Origin: Ficedula albicollis
Taxonomy: Eukaryota; Chordata; Aves; Passeriformes; Muscicapidae
NCBI RefSeq assembly: GCF_000247815.1
Contig: NC_021678.1
Span: forward strand, 9,134,874-9,198,873
Length of the DNA: 64,000 nt
Direction of reading: 5' to 3'
The position numbers were made by a program, and so were the translations under genes. The notes below the pieces were generated by a model, which worked only from the letters and a program-made list of their open reading frames with translations, was not told where the DNA came from and did no database searches. How positions within the stretch are numbered: the stretch's first letter is position 1; every line of letters begins with the position of its first letter. This document shows positions 13,688 to 25,528 of the stretch, piece by piece.

Positions 13688-15660
13688 CGCGCTGCGGGAA
13701 GTGCCCAGGCACCCGGCCTGGCTCGTTCGGGTCGGTCGGGAAATGGACGCTCCGCGGCGCAGGGCTCACACGGAGACGGGGTTTTCTACTGATCTCACCC
13801 TCCGTGTCCCGGAGAGGTTGTGCCGCGAGCGCTCCTAAAGCCACGTTCCTAATTGCAAAGGCAAAGTCTTTTGTTGGCAGCTGCGCTTCTCAGAGGTTAT
13901 ATAAGCAGTAAATGTCTGGGTTAGGAATGGTCGGGGTTGTGCCACGTCGTGTTTGTTGAAGTTTGTCAGCCCGGTGTTGTTCGATGCTGGTAAATGGTGA
14001 GATCCAGAGCTTCCGGGGGTTTGCTAAGCATTCTGACAGCTTTGAACTCGGTGTCTGTGGCTGGGATTAAAGAAAAAAGCTGACAGAGAAATAAGGTTGC
14101 CTTCCCGCAGACTTTGGATGAGGTGTGCAGTCAGGGTAGCGGAAAAAGCTGTCAGCCATGTGAAAAGCGCTGTTGATCACGCTGCGAGTGCAGACCACGG
14201 CTCGGTGTGCAGAGAGCACGGCGTGGGATCTCTGGGGCCGTGTGCTGCAGGCGGAACCGGGGTCTGTCACTCGTTTTCCGAAGGGTTTTAAAGAGCGATA
14301 GTCTGGAAGATGCATTGTAATGTGCAATGTGCGTTAAAATAAGTGGGTGTCTACCCCACTCTGGGGTGTCTTCTTTGGTATTGTCAGTAATTATAGCATA
14401 GAGATTCCAGGCCTTCGTGCTCAGATACTTTGTGATTTCAGTTATATGCTTGTTGTGCATGAAATATATATTTGTGATAGATGGAATAAAATGGTGATCA
14501 GACTTCTTCACAGCTGCATTAGTGACTTGTGACTGTTCAGAGCCCAGCTCTTGTGAGGGTGTCTCAGTACAAGTGCTTTGAACACTGGCCAGGCTGTTTT
14601 GGGGCTAAAACAGGCAAAAAAAGGTAGTCACACGTGTTCAGGTCTGTGGCACAGACCATATACTGTGTAGACAGGTGAAAACTACCTGAATTTTAGGAAA
14701 TGTAATACCTGGAACTTCTGTTACTGTTTCTAAAGGTGTTTATTTTACTTTTCCCCTTACTCGAAACTTTTAAAGGTTATTTTATTTTTCTTCACGTGGC
14801 CTGTGATTTGAAAAATAGGATGTTATATACTTGTTTGGGAGTAAAATAATCCCCCTAGCCGGAGCTCCATGCAGATACTGGCACGTAATGCTGATGCTGC
14901 ACTGTACAAAGTGCTTGTTATGCTTGGATGTAAATGGGAAGTTCCCAGATTCAGCTCTGTACTTAGAGTACTTCACTCCCTGACCACAGCTCCCATCTAC
15001 CTAATTTGGGAGAGCTTCTTAAGAGGAACTGCTGTTTTTTGGTGGGGTTAGATTGAAATCCACGGGGATTTCAGTTCAAACAAGCCACATAAAGACAGAT
15101 CAGTGAGGCCTTTGGAGCAGGCTTGTCCTGCCAAATGGAAGAAATCATTCCACATTTATAAATAGAGCCTGTTCAATGGGAGGCTTCATTCCCTTCAGAA
15201 GCTTTTCCCCTCAAAGGCTCTGCACAGCCCTGTTTTTGAGGTGATTTTTCCACACCCATTTGAGTTGGAAAACAATGCTCTTCCCAAGGGCATCGGGGAT
15301 GGTTGTGCTGAGAGTGAAAAGCTGGTAGAACCAGTTTCCTGCCGGCCTGTTTGCAGACTGGGCAGAAGAGGCAGGGTTGCCTCCTCTCCCCCTCTGCTCC
15401 CCAGCCACCAGATACTTTATTAAGAGTTTAAAATTATTTTTGTCCAGCTGCTTCTGGCCTGTGAGATTTAACATCTCAGGGGTGGAATGTAGGCAGCCAG
15501 GAGGTTGCCCAGAGCACCTGTGACCCGGAGTTGTAGCTGCAGCGTGTTGTGGTGACACCTTTCAAGCGAGCCAAAAGTCTACCTGTAAAAACTGGTAGTT
15601 ATTTTTCTATTAGGAACAATAATATCATCTTCCTCATAATTTAGGCAGCTCTTTTGGTTT
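13688..15660. other. GC-rich then AT-rich intergenic DNA
   Basis: CpGs remain frequent to about 14300, with a TATA-like ttatataag near 13897. The rest is ordinary AT-rich sequence. No exon was identified; the GC-rich part could be a promoter, including a distal one for NCOA4. Confidence 0.35.
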
Positions 15661-15689
15661 CATGGCTATAACATTTTTACTGATTACGT

Positions 15690-15845
15690 GCTGGCGAGGA
15701 CACAGGCGTGGCTCATCCCTGGGAGTGCTCCAGGCTGGATGGGGCGCTGGGCACCCTGGTTTGGTAAGAGGTGTCCCTACCCATGGCAGAGGCGTCAGAA
15801 CAAGATGATCTTCCAGGTGTATTCCAACCGAGGCCATTCTGTGTG
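15690..15845 (+). mobile_element. CR1 LINE 3' fragment
   Basis: It carries the typical avian CR1 tail order: catccctggga, ggctggatggggc, gaggtgtccctacccatggc, agatgatcttccaggt, ccaaccgaggccattctgtg. It is diverged and 5'-truncated, oriented with the plus strand. Confidence 0.8.
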
Positions 15846-16219
15846 CTTCCCTCAGCTGTGTGTGTGAAATTGTGGAAGCGAGAGTAGATGTGACAAGAAT
15901 TGTGTGTGTATGCGAGTCATTTTGGTCCTTCCAGGAGCTAACTTGCATGCGAGCTGCTCGGTGTCAGGATTTCTGGCAGGGTCAGTGCTGGATGGGGAGC
16001 CTCACTGCTGGGCTGTGCATGGCCGGGGATGAACGGCTGAGCTCGGCACCTGTGTTCGACTCGCAGCTCTCTAGCTCTTGCTGCTGCATCCGCGCTGGAT
16101 GCCTCAGCGCTCGGGTCTGCATTGTGGTTGCATGAAGAAAGCACATTGCCACAATTCTGAAGTTGCAAGAAATCGCGGCTTTGTTGCAAAACGTCGAGGT
16201 TTCGCGGTTTGAAGTGGCA

Positions 16220-16491
16220 GTTGGATGTTTGGAGGCACTGGGTGTTTCGGCTGAGCGGAGGCAGACGGGGCTCGGCCCGGTCCCCGCCCGGCGCTGCCGA
16301 CGTGCGGCTCGGCCGGGGCGGGGCGCGGGCTGGGCCGCCCCGATAAGGCGCGGGGCCGCTCCTGGGAGCTGAGGGTCGGAGCGGAATTTGCAGGGCTGGG
16401 AGCCTTCCGGAAAGCATTCCGGAGGCCGTGCCTGGGAATGGAAGCCGCGTTATAAACAGGACATTGCGGGATTGCTTCCTGAGCGCGGACA
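16220..16491 (+). promoter_or_regulatory. NCOA4: NCOA4 CpG promoter and leader exon
   Basis: A CpG-rich block has GC boxes at 16282-16289 (ccccgccc) and 16315-16324 (GGGGCGGGGC). It ends with a consensus donor: exon end at 16491, GTAAGT at 16492-16497. The first coding exon begins at 18965 with a short untranslated part, so a non-coding first exon spliced from here fits the gene's known structure. The start of transcription is not determined. Confidence 0.65.
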
Positions 16492-18964
16492 GTAAGTGGA
16501 GCTCCTCTGTTGGGGGTGTGCATCCCGTGAGGCACATAGCGGGAACTGGTGGGGACCCCCGTGTGCTTGGAAGCTATTTGATGGCACGGAAATGGCCACA
16601 GCAGATGATGGTGTGCTGCAGCCGTGTATCTTCTTGTAGAAGTAATTCTGTGTGCTACTGTTGAGCTGAAGTGTATGATCACGGGTGTTTCAGAGCATGT
16701 GACCTGAAAACGTCTTAAATTCTCCGTGCTATTTGGGAATAACTGGGAAGCGAGGAAATAGGTGCTTGCCCTCAGTTTTGTTAGAGGCTTGTGGAAATTG
16801 AAAAGAAGGGTGGGTTGGCTCTCATGCTCAACACGTGAGTTTTTCTGGCTTATTTGCAACAAAGCCTAAGAACAGCCATTTTAACAGGAGCTGTGTGGCT
16901 GGAGGAAGGCAGTGTTCATTCTCTGTACATTCTGGAGTGAGTCTCTTGTAATCGTGGAAAAAAGGAAAAGCAACAAAAAGGAAAACCAACAAATAGTAGT
17001 TTCAGAGATCATTACAGAAATGTGTGTAAGCTTCTTAAATTCAATTGTGCCATTGAAGTTGCTAATACAGAGCGTGATAAAGTAGGTTAACACAATTTTC
17101 ACATTAGTACATTATTGTGTGAGCAAATGTGGTAGTTGTATTTAGCCTTTCAGATTTTGACATGCTTTTTGTAAGAATATAACAATGAAATAATAACCAA
17201 TACGATTTTTTAAATTTACTTTTGAGTATATGATAGTTTTTAAGGTATCTATCCTTGTTTTCTTGGCTGGGTGTATTGCTGTCATCTACTTGTTAGATTA
17301 CATCTGAGAACTTGGGCTCCCACTTACACTGTTGGCTCCTACTTCCTGAAGGTTGTACACGAGAGTTAAAAAGCAAGGTAAAGTCTAGGGAGTGTTGTGA
17401 GAAAAAGCTTAGCTTATCTGTTACTGAACATTGCTAGCGTGGTAAAGATCATGAAACCTTACAGAAGTGAAAGTGAATAAGTGAGGGCGTGCAAATACCA
17501 GGACAAAACTGGTGTTTATAGCACAGCATGGAGAATTATGTATTTGAGACTTCTCCACTGTCTGATTTGGTGCAAAATAACATAAGCTTAAAGATTACAT
17601 TTGAGTTCTCTTGTATTTGTGCTCTGCAGTTCCTAGAAGATGAGATGTTATGGTGAGGATGGGATTGAGTTGTGTGCAGGGTCTCGGAGTGGTTTCTGTG
17701 CCTAGTCTATGTCTCTTGTCAGGAGGCCCTGGAGAGACAGGAAGCCCATGGTGTTGAGGGAACTGAGGGAGGTGCAATCTCTGCTCCTGCTCCATGGTGA
17801 ACATTGCTATTTCTGTCACCTTGCACTTCCAAGCCACTCTTAGCCCTTTCCTGTGTGAGACACACTTTTATATCTGTCTTGTAGATCTTGGCTGTAGAAG
17901 GACTTTTGGGTTGCAGTTTGTGATTGTGGGGCTTGGAAATTGCTGACTAAAGAGCTGCTCAGTAACACAAGTTCTTCGTTGTCCTCAAAACCACTTAGTT
18001 GTATTCAAAACCACTTTCAGTTCCCTCCAGAGCAGTGGTAAAATCTGTGACATTTTAGATTGGCACATTACATTTAGACATTTGGATTGGTAGGCTTTAA
18101 ATCTGCTCGGTATTTCCATAACTGTCATTGCTTGAGGACTTGTTTTAAATAGAAGAAATACTGTGGATGTTTAGTGCTTCAGGAATCCCATTAAACTGGC
18201 AGGAGAATTCAAACTCTTAGGAGCAAAATAACCCACCATTTAGGACAAGTGCTTACACTGATCCTTCCCATTTTTACTAAAAATCCATACTTTCTTTTTC
18301 CCCTTACTTGCAGAATCCTTACCAGTAGAACTTCTGTAGAAATTTTGTATTTGAGCCCCTTTTACTTGAGACTGTCCTGAAGCTAAGTTACCACAGCTGT
18401 GACCAGGACAAAATAATGGGTATCTGTTAAAAGTTCTGGCCTTTGCAGCCTAGTAAAGAGTGATCTTTATATCAACATGTGGGTTTTCAGTTAATGAAAC
18501 TGTATGGGAATTTTCTCATTTATGGGAACCAGCTCATTTACCTGCAGAGGTAAAAAAAGGTGGTTGAAATATTTCCTGCCCCTGGGCTGGCCCTTCTCCC
18601 CCAGCTGAACCTTCCCTGAATCAGCCCCTCAGCTCTGGAGTTTGCTGGCTAGGTATAAAAGCTGGAGGAAGGTGACTAGCAGAGGAGGATTGCCTAAACT
18701 TTGTGGTTGAAGCTGTTGTCAAATATCTGTTGGTTTTCCTGTGAGTGTGCAAATTCTGTAGGCTGAAGTGTTTGAGAGACCAGTGTTGCTTCTGGAGGAG
18801 AGCTTTATCTATGTTTAGAAAACTTGCATCTGTGTAGGGTCTTAGGCATTTTTTGTTCACCTTTATAGTGAAGTAGAGCAGATGGTTCTTCATATGATGC
18901 CCTTCCTCTTCTCTTAAAAAGGAATAGAAACTATTAAGAAATCGTTTTTTCCACTGTGTTTTAG
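16492..18964 (+). other. NCOA4: NCOA4 intron 1
   Basis: It runs from the GTAAGT donor to the acceptor at 18963-18964 (pyrimidine tract, then tgttttag). No other gene or clear repeat was seen inside. Confidence 0.6.
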
Positions 18965-18977
18965 GAACACTTCAAGA

Positions 18978-19118
18978 ATGAGTCCACCACAAGACAGAAA
19001 TAGAAATTCCTGCAGCAGTGAGACTCTGGCAAAGTGCCTTCAAGCAAAGAAGGACTTGGAAACAGCTATATCTGGAATTGTCAAAGCTGAACAGCAGATT
19101 AAAGAAAACTGGCGGGAG
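18978..19118 (+). CDS. NCOA4: NCOA4 coding exon 1
   Basis: The exon begins at 18965 with ATG at 18978. It encodes 47 codons through [11 protein letters not shown]; donor GTAATT at 19119. The start matches the position of the human initiator Met. Confidence 0.93.
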
Positions 19119-22100
19119 GTAATTTCAAATTACTTCTTGAAGATTTTTTTAATAACTAACATGAGTTCAATTAAAGTTTTTATTATTCCAGAATATTTGC
19201 TATTATCATGGTGGTCTGAAATTTTCCTATCAATTTGCAAACACATTGCTGTGTCATTTGGCTATACTCTTGATAAAGGTATTCCTGTATTACTAGCTTA
19301 GGCATGCAGAATTTCCAAAAGCTGCTGACTGAAACATCAGAATAGAGAGAGAGATTACAAATAACATTATTCTTTGATACCTCTTTAAAGGTAGCCATGG
19401 AACTGTTACTGACCTGAGCCGTGTGGTGCTGTGGGTGACTGCGATTAATGCTTGAGAAATAAGTCACTCCAAAAATTCCACTTGCCACTGGCAAACAGAA
19501 GTTTGTCATCAGTGCAGCACATGTACGTTCCTTCTGCTTGGCAGATGTAGAAATGGTGTGTGTTCCCTGCCAGGTCAAGGCCAAGATCCACAGCCACATC
19601 AGCCGGCAGCTGGAATGCCTGCGCAGCCGTGAGGTGTGGCTCTTCGAGCAGGTGGATCTCATCCAGCAGCTCAAGGAGGAGGCCTTGCAGCAGCAGGCAC
19701 AGCAGCTCTACTGGGTGAGCCTTGGTTGTCAGTCCCTGCACTGGCATTTTCAAGCAAACCTTGTCCCTGAAAGTACTGGCTCAGTTTTAATCCTGGAAGC
19801 CAAAACAATAACGTGTGTTTTGTCTTCCATGCAGTACTTGGGACAGTTCAATTGCCTTATTCATCAGCTGGAACGCTCCTACAGTAACGAACTGGCAAAC
19901 CAGATTTCCGTTTGCCTGGAGAGGTAAGTATATTTTATAATGCAAGTTACCACAGTTGGGTTTATTTTAACATACAAATTTAATATGATTTTTTATTATA
20001 ATAGAACTAATAATAGATCTCACTGTTCATACATTTTTAATAGTTCCTAGAAATAAGAACTTTAAAGCAGTCTGAGGTGATAAACCAGGACTATAATGAG
20101 CAGGAGAGGTACTTATCTATGCAGATTATTTCAAGTATTAGTTGTTAATGGCAGTTGAAGTAAGAAGGTGAAACTTGTGTTTTGCTGGCAGTTTGTTCTG
20201 TTCTTGGTTTGTAGATAGCCATTCCTTTCTTGTGTGCCGTATCAGAAATCTTCTTTGTTACCTAATTACTGCCAAGTAGCTTGAAAGCTGTTAGGAAGTA
20301 ATGGACTGACTTCCAAAACAGGACGAATGTAGAAGATTGTAATTTTTTTTTCCTTTGTGTACCTATCACCTTACTCTTTCAGACTGGAAAGTCTTACACT
20401 TAAACCTGAAGAGTCTTCCATCCTGAATTTTGAGGCTGACACATCTTACCTTCGCCAAGCTATTACCTCATTTGGTTCCATTAAAACAATGGTAAGCACC
20501 AGGACTCCCCTGGGTTGGAATACTTGCCTCTAAGATTTTTTTCAGTAGTGCAGTATATTTCAAGTGATATTTTTGCTTTTAGTGATAGCTTGAATGGATC
20601 CTGTGCATGAGTCATATAGTTTTAGCTGCATAATAAATACACAGTGGTTTACTAATTACTGCAGGTAGTTTTCACTGAGTTTAGTAATGTATGTGTTATT
20701 TTAATGTATTTTGGCAGAGGCTGAGGGAATGACTACTGCATTCTTACTCTGTTCTGGCAAAGGAAAATTTGTTACTGTTTTCTTTAGATAGCAATAGTTA
20801 AAACATTATAAATGCTTCGTGTAATAAAAGTATTTTGGGATTCTTATGTAAGCAGCATATTTCCTGTATTATTGGAGACAATTCTGTTAAAGGAAGCAGA
20901 CTCAAGGTAGTATTTTTATAGTAAATTTTTCTCCATTCTGTTTGTAAATGTTGAGAACGTTGTTAGCCATAAAGCACTGAGCATTTGTAACTGTGCTTCT
21001 GCTTTATTGTAGGATTTGTCTTAGAAACTGGACAAAATGGAGATTTAAATTAATTTTTACCTTTTTTTTCAGCAAACCTCAGAGAGAGAGAATGCTTCTC
21101 CCTGGTTCCCAGGCCAGAATTGTGCCCTAATGAACTGTGAGCAGGTAAGATTGACCTCAGTGTGTTTAATTGCATTAGAGGGAACAGGAGAACTCAAGCA
21201 CGTTATGTGAGCTTGAGTAGTGGCTTGTGTTTGTTTGTTAAGATGCTTGAGTAGCCAGTAACAGTGGCTGTGGTGAGCAGATGTGATGAGATATTATAGC
21301 TGTTCCAGGAACAGACAGGCAAGAACGGTATGAAAGTGTTTGTGGGGTGTGACTGACAGGGTTTTTTAATGGAGTGTTCCTTGATGTTGGAACTAGCCAA
21401 TTCATATGGGGTTTTTTTGTAATTAGAGGGCACTGTTTTTCCTTTTGGTGCAGAAATACTGATGCCTGCTGAATGCCTGTGTTGATGCTCAGCAGTCACT
21501 CTCCTAACCAAGGGCATTCCTTCTCTCTCAGCAGCAGACGCTGTGTGGGACAGTGAGTGCCTCGCTGGCTGACTGGTTACTCGGAAGCAGGCCTGTGGGT
21601 GTGCGCCAGGCTCCCTATGTTCCCAGCACCAATCTTGAGGAATGGATTACCCAAAAGTGTGTGTTAGAGCCCAGCCAGGTAAACCTTTGGTGTGCTAACC
21701 TCGTTTTGAACACAGTATCTGATTGCAGGCAGAATATGGTGGGAATGAAACCTTCATTCTGCCTCATGTTCAGCTGATGCTTTGGCACTTACTAGCTGAA
21801 TGCTCTAAGCTCTAACTGTGGAAACAGTTACTGAACATTGCCTTTTAGTTTTAATAGATGTATTTCAATGTGTCTTTACTAGGATTTGAATTCTTCCAAA
21901 GTCTGCTATTTTGAGCAAGCCTGGGGAAATCTGAAGGATTTGGAGAACTGGCTCCTGCACAATCAGCAGCGTGATGTTGCTGGGAAGACAGATTCCCCTG
22001 GTCGCAGGGACTCCACCTCTACTCTCAACTCATCCTTTTCCACTATTGAAAAGGTGGAGGAATTAGAATCCCTTGGACAAGAAGAGATGGACCTTTCTGA

Positions 22101-23491
22101 CTGGCTGCTTACTCCCGACACAGTAAATGGAAGTATTGCTTCAGATGAGAAATGGAAGAATGAATTTAAACCTTTCAGGGAAGAATGCAATTTGAATGAT
22201 TGGCTCCTCAAAGCTGAAACATGTACCAGTTGTCGTGGCAGCCAGAGCAGAAGTGTGGAAATTGAGAACCTGGGAAATCTGAAGTGCCTGAATGAGCATC
22301 TTGATGGAAAGAAATCACCTGCTACACCTGCTGTAAGTGCTTGGCTTCTTCAGCATCCTCAGGCCCCCTTTAAAGTGGAAGATGTGTGCAAAGCTAATGA
22401 TCTGTGTGCCAGCTTTTCAGAATGTGTGTGTGATGAAAACTGTGGAAAAGAAGCTCTTTGCAAATGGCTTCTGAAGAAAGATGGGAAGGACAAAAATGGA
22501 GTTCCGGTCAGCCAGAAAGATGTACCAGACCCTGAGCATGATAAGACCAAGTTTGCTGCCAGTTCCTGGCTTAGCCCTGCACAGCAGCTCCCAGGGGAAC
22601 CTGTGAGTGCAGAGAAAGCAGATTATTCAGCAGAGATCGCAGAACCCTGGAAAGCATTGCTGGAGAGACCTCTGACAAGCTGGCTGGCCAAGGCTGAGCA
22701 CAAAGCAGAAAGCACAGAAGAAAAGGAGCGTCGGGAAAAAGCAGACAAGAGTTTCAAGAGTCCTTTCCTAGACCTCTTGGCTCCATTCCACCTCCCCTTA
22801 AATGTAAACAGTTGGGTGTTGACTTCAAATGACATAGAAAATGCAAACCCGCCTCCAGTGGAAGATAAATGGCTTCTGCGCAAGAAAGCACAAGTGAGCA
22901 TAAGTTTTTGATACTTTGTGTCTTATGTGATAGGAAGAGAATTAAGTCATTAAATTCATTAAAGCAGTAAACCTAAGTCGTAGCTCTTCTGGATCATACT
23001 GACTGAAAGTTTTTAGGTTTCTTGGCTCTTTCAATGTTTTCACAATTATTAGTTACTTAGCACTAAACAAGTTAATATGTTATACTACATGAAGAAAGCA
23101 TTAATGTCAAAGACTCAAAAATCGGTTTTTGCTTTGAACACTTTACAGAATTTGAAGATACATCAGAACGTATTTATGTTTGGGGTTGGTAATTACGGTG
23201 ACTTCTCTTTCAGGACTTTGGCCTTCCTACAGTTTGCGACCTTTTTGCCTGTATGAAACTCAGTGGAGATAACGAGAAATGGCTGTATCGGTCTCCCTTA
23301 CAGGTAGGATTTTGAAATTAATGAAAATGGAACTTTGCAGGAATACTTCAAACCCTAAAAGGCAGGATACTCAGTTCTAGGAGGAATGTTAATATCACTT
23401 TTTTTCAAGGGTATATTTTAGTTGTTTTTTTCCCCAAAATGTTGCTGTTTGTCAAAGAGAATAACCCTATTTTAAATTTGTTTAGATGTGA
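18978..23491 (+). CDS. NCOA4: Nuclear receptor coactivator 4 (ferritinophagy receptor), complete
   Basis: NCOA4 (ARA70) delivers ferritin to the autophagosome so that iron can be released, and was first described as an androgen-receptor coactivator. Coding exons: 18978-19118, 19574-19714, 19835-19923, 20383-20491, 21073-21144, 21532-21678, 21883-22893, 23214-23303, 23486-23491. All junctions are GT-AG and phases agree, giving 601 residues (human 614). The N-terminal ARA70 coiled coil is in exons 1-4 (e.g. [20 protein letters not shown]). The large exon holds a conserved Cys-rich stretch with CVCDENC, in the region reported to sense iron, and the ferritin-binding segment [10 protein letters not shown] near 22654-22686, where the Trp (22681-22683) matches the essential human W497. 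The protein ends SPLQM, with the final Met and stop in a tiny last exon. W-L-L-like motifs recur throughout. Confidence 0.97.
19574..19714 (+). CDS. NCOA4: NCOA4 coding exon 2
   Basis: It encodes 47 codons, [12 protein letters not shown] to QQQAQQLYW, part of the coiled coil. Acceptor tgccag, donor GTGAGC. Confidence 0.95.
19835..19923 (+). CDS. NCOA4: NCOA4 coding exon 3
   Basis: It encodes [20 protein letters not shown] to CLE and two bases of the next codon. Acceptor atgcag, donor GTAAGT. Confidence 0.95.
20383..20491 (+). CDS. NCOA4: NCOA4 coding exon 4
   Basis: It encodes [19 protein letters not shown] to FGSIKTM. Acceptor tttcag, donor GTAAGC. Confidence 0.95.
21073..21144 (+). CDS. 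NCOA4: NCOA4 coding exon 5
   Basis: 24 codons ([12 protein letters not shown] to MNCEQ), less conserved than its neighbours. Acceptor ttttcag, donor GTAAGA, both phase 0. Confidence 0.85.
21532..21678 (+). CDS. NCOA4: NCOA4 coding exon 6
   Basis: It encodes [30 protein letters not shown] and PSQ, matching the human WLLGSKP and APYIPST blocks. The acceptor is a NAGNAG (cagcag), so the exon may start at 21532 or 21535, differing by one Gln. Confidence 0.93.
21883..22893 (+). CDS. NCOA4: NCOA4 large coding exon 7
   Basis: 337 codons, phase 0 at both ends. It contains [56 protein letters not shown], the ferritin-binding PLTSWL and KWLLRKKAQ. Donor GTGAGC. Confidence 0.96.
23214..23303 (+). CDS. 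NCOA4: NCOA4 coding exon 8
   Basis: It encodes [19 protein letters not shown] to [10 protein letters not shown], almost identical to the human C-terminus. Acceptor tttcag, donor GTAGGA. Confidence 0.96.
23486..23491 (+). CDS. NCOA4: NCOA4 terminal Met and stop
   Basis: The acceptor tttgtttag at 23477-23485 is followed by ATG TGA. Human NCOA4 also ends LQM, which supports this tiny terminal coding piece. Confidence 0.85.
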   Translation: M

Positions 23492-23870
23492 AGAACTGGA
23501 AGTGTCAAAATCATCCCCTTCCTGCTGTCCGTCGCACATCACACTGAGTGACTGCAGCCAGCTGAGTGCTTGTGTTTTGTGTTTGGCCGTCTGCTTTCTC
23601 TTCTAAAATCATAACAAAAAGAAAGATTCCTTACCTAACAGAGTTATGGTGCAGAAGATCCCTTTCTGTTGTCATTAATTCTGAAATGTAAACCCACTGA
23701 CCATAAGCAATCTGATGCTTTAGAGGTGTTAGCAAATTTGTATCTGTTATTGGAATACGTGGATCTTTAAAGGGTTGTCACTTGAAGTATGTTGAAGCCA
23801 GTGCAGGTATAAAGCAGAATCTTCCTGGTGCTGTGGAACATAGGAACAATAAAACACCTTTGACAGAGAC
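23492..23870 (+). other. NCOA4: NCOA4 3' UTR
   Basis: Non-coding tail with AATAAA at 23848-23853, followed by GT-rich sequence suitable for cleavage. The exact end is not determined. Confidence 0.6.
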
Positions 23871-24190
23871 TTCAGAAGTGCTGCTGTTCCTTTCAGCTGC
23901 TACAATTTTGTCATGCATTGGGTTCCAGCTTACTTAGGCTATACTTGCAAGTAATTTGTTTATGGAGCAGTTGCTCACTTTGGAGGTTTCATTTGCATCC
24001 TGTGTTGATGTGTTTCCCAGCTAAATATGTAAAATCCAGACATTGAAAAATACATGGATTTAGGGGACCTAACATGTGACAGGAGAATTGGTAACTTACT
24101 TCTAAAACAAAACTCTTGTGAATTTTGAGCCTTTCAGAGAACAGGGTAGGGGGTTAATTTTAATAATGCACCAGTAAATCACTGGTCCCC

Positions 24191-24256
24191 AGAATTTACA
24201 AACTATTTGAATGTCACTGAAAAAGAATTTACAAACTATTTGAATGTCACTGAAAA
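24191..24256 (+). repeat. 33-bp tandem duplication
   Basis: Two perfect copies of a block starting agaatttacaaac, directly abutting at 24224. Confidence 0.95.
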
Positions 24257-24260
24257 TAGC

Positions 24261-24380
24261 TGTAAAATGAAATGTGTGTTTCTGTTAGTTCTAGATAATT
24301 CATAATGAATTTTTATCATGACTGTAAAATGAAATGAGTGTTTCTGTTAGTTCTAGATAATTCATAATGAATTTTTATCA
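24261..24380 (+). repeat. ~58-bp tandem duplication
   Basis: The block starting tgtaaaatgaaatg at 24261 recurs at 24323 with one difference (tgtgtt versus gagtgt context). Confidence 0.93.
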
Positions 24381-25428
24381 ACTAAACCACTGTAAAGCAG
24401 GCATCTTAGCCACATAATATTTAAAGGTAGTATTTGAGAAATTAGATGCCTTCAGCAGGTGATGTCATGCTAACTGGGAAACACTGACTTGGCAAACTGT
24501 GGCTCCCACTGATGCAGTTTAAAGGTATTTAATCTGTGGTTTCCATGTGATTATGTATGTGAAAGTGGGGTCCAGTAACTTGGATCTTCCTGAAGCTGTG
24601 GACATATTGTGAGCAATACCTCTTCAGATATTTAGCCTTTTGAGCCTGTAGGAATGAGTGCAAAGACATTATATGGAAATGTGGATCATGCCTGTCAGGC
24701 TCCATGGAAAAACTGTGACGTTCCATAATTTCTGGTGCAGCACTTAACAAATTGCTCTTAGTGACTATGAAAATAGGCCCCCCTTCTCCCCATCCCTGCA
24801 GCCTGCCTGGGAATAAAAGTGATTTGAGTTCTTCACAGCCCTGTAGAAAAGAAATTATTATTAAGATCTGACCTTGATGTCACTTTGCAGTGTGAACACA
24901 TTCCTGTCTGATCAATCCTGTGCATTCATTTAAAAGTAAGTTTTTAGTCTGAGAAGGGGAGACTGCACATCTGAAACCAGACTTTGAAAGGGCTTAACAT
25001 CAGCAAGACACTTGAGGCTTTTGTACTTTCATGAGGGCTTTCTGCTGGAGGCAGAGAGGTGTTTTAGGAGTTCACTTTCCCCTTCACGTGTCCTTGTTGC
25101 TGCATTGTGACTAACTCCAGTAACAGCCTGATGTGATTATCAGTTGAACTTGATGAAGGGGATTGATGTGCAGCCCACCTCTTCCAATTAATTCCATGTA
25201 GTCGTCATTGTGTGCTACTTTGTCATTCATTCATGAGCCTTTAAAACTTGGGGGTATGTATTCCTTTACTCAACTGACCTGTTGTTACTAATGGATATTT
25301 ATGTAAAACATTGATTAGTCTTTTCCATTAAAAAATAATTGCAACCAAAGTCTGTGTTAAGTCTCATTTACAAGATGTTCAACAAAAACTGCTGTGACAC
25401 GTGTCCAGTTTGCCTCTGGAAGCTGCTG

Positions 25429-25528
25429 TTGTGCTTCCATCCAGATGGGATTCACATGCTTTAGTTCATTTCACCACAGTTGTGCTTCCATCCATATGGG
25501 ATTCACATGCTTTAGTTCATTTCACCAC
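25429..25528 (+). repeat. 51-bp tandem duplication
   Basis: Copies start at 25429 and 25480, with one mismatch (ccagatggg versus ccatatggg). Confidence 0.95.

Noticed and set aside
24191..25528. Closely spaced repeats as a CRISPR-like array
   Set aside because: The repeats are direct two-copy duplications of different sequences with no regular spacers, in a vertebrate genome.
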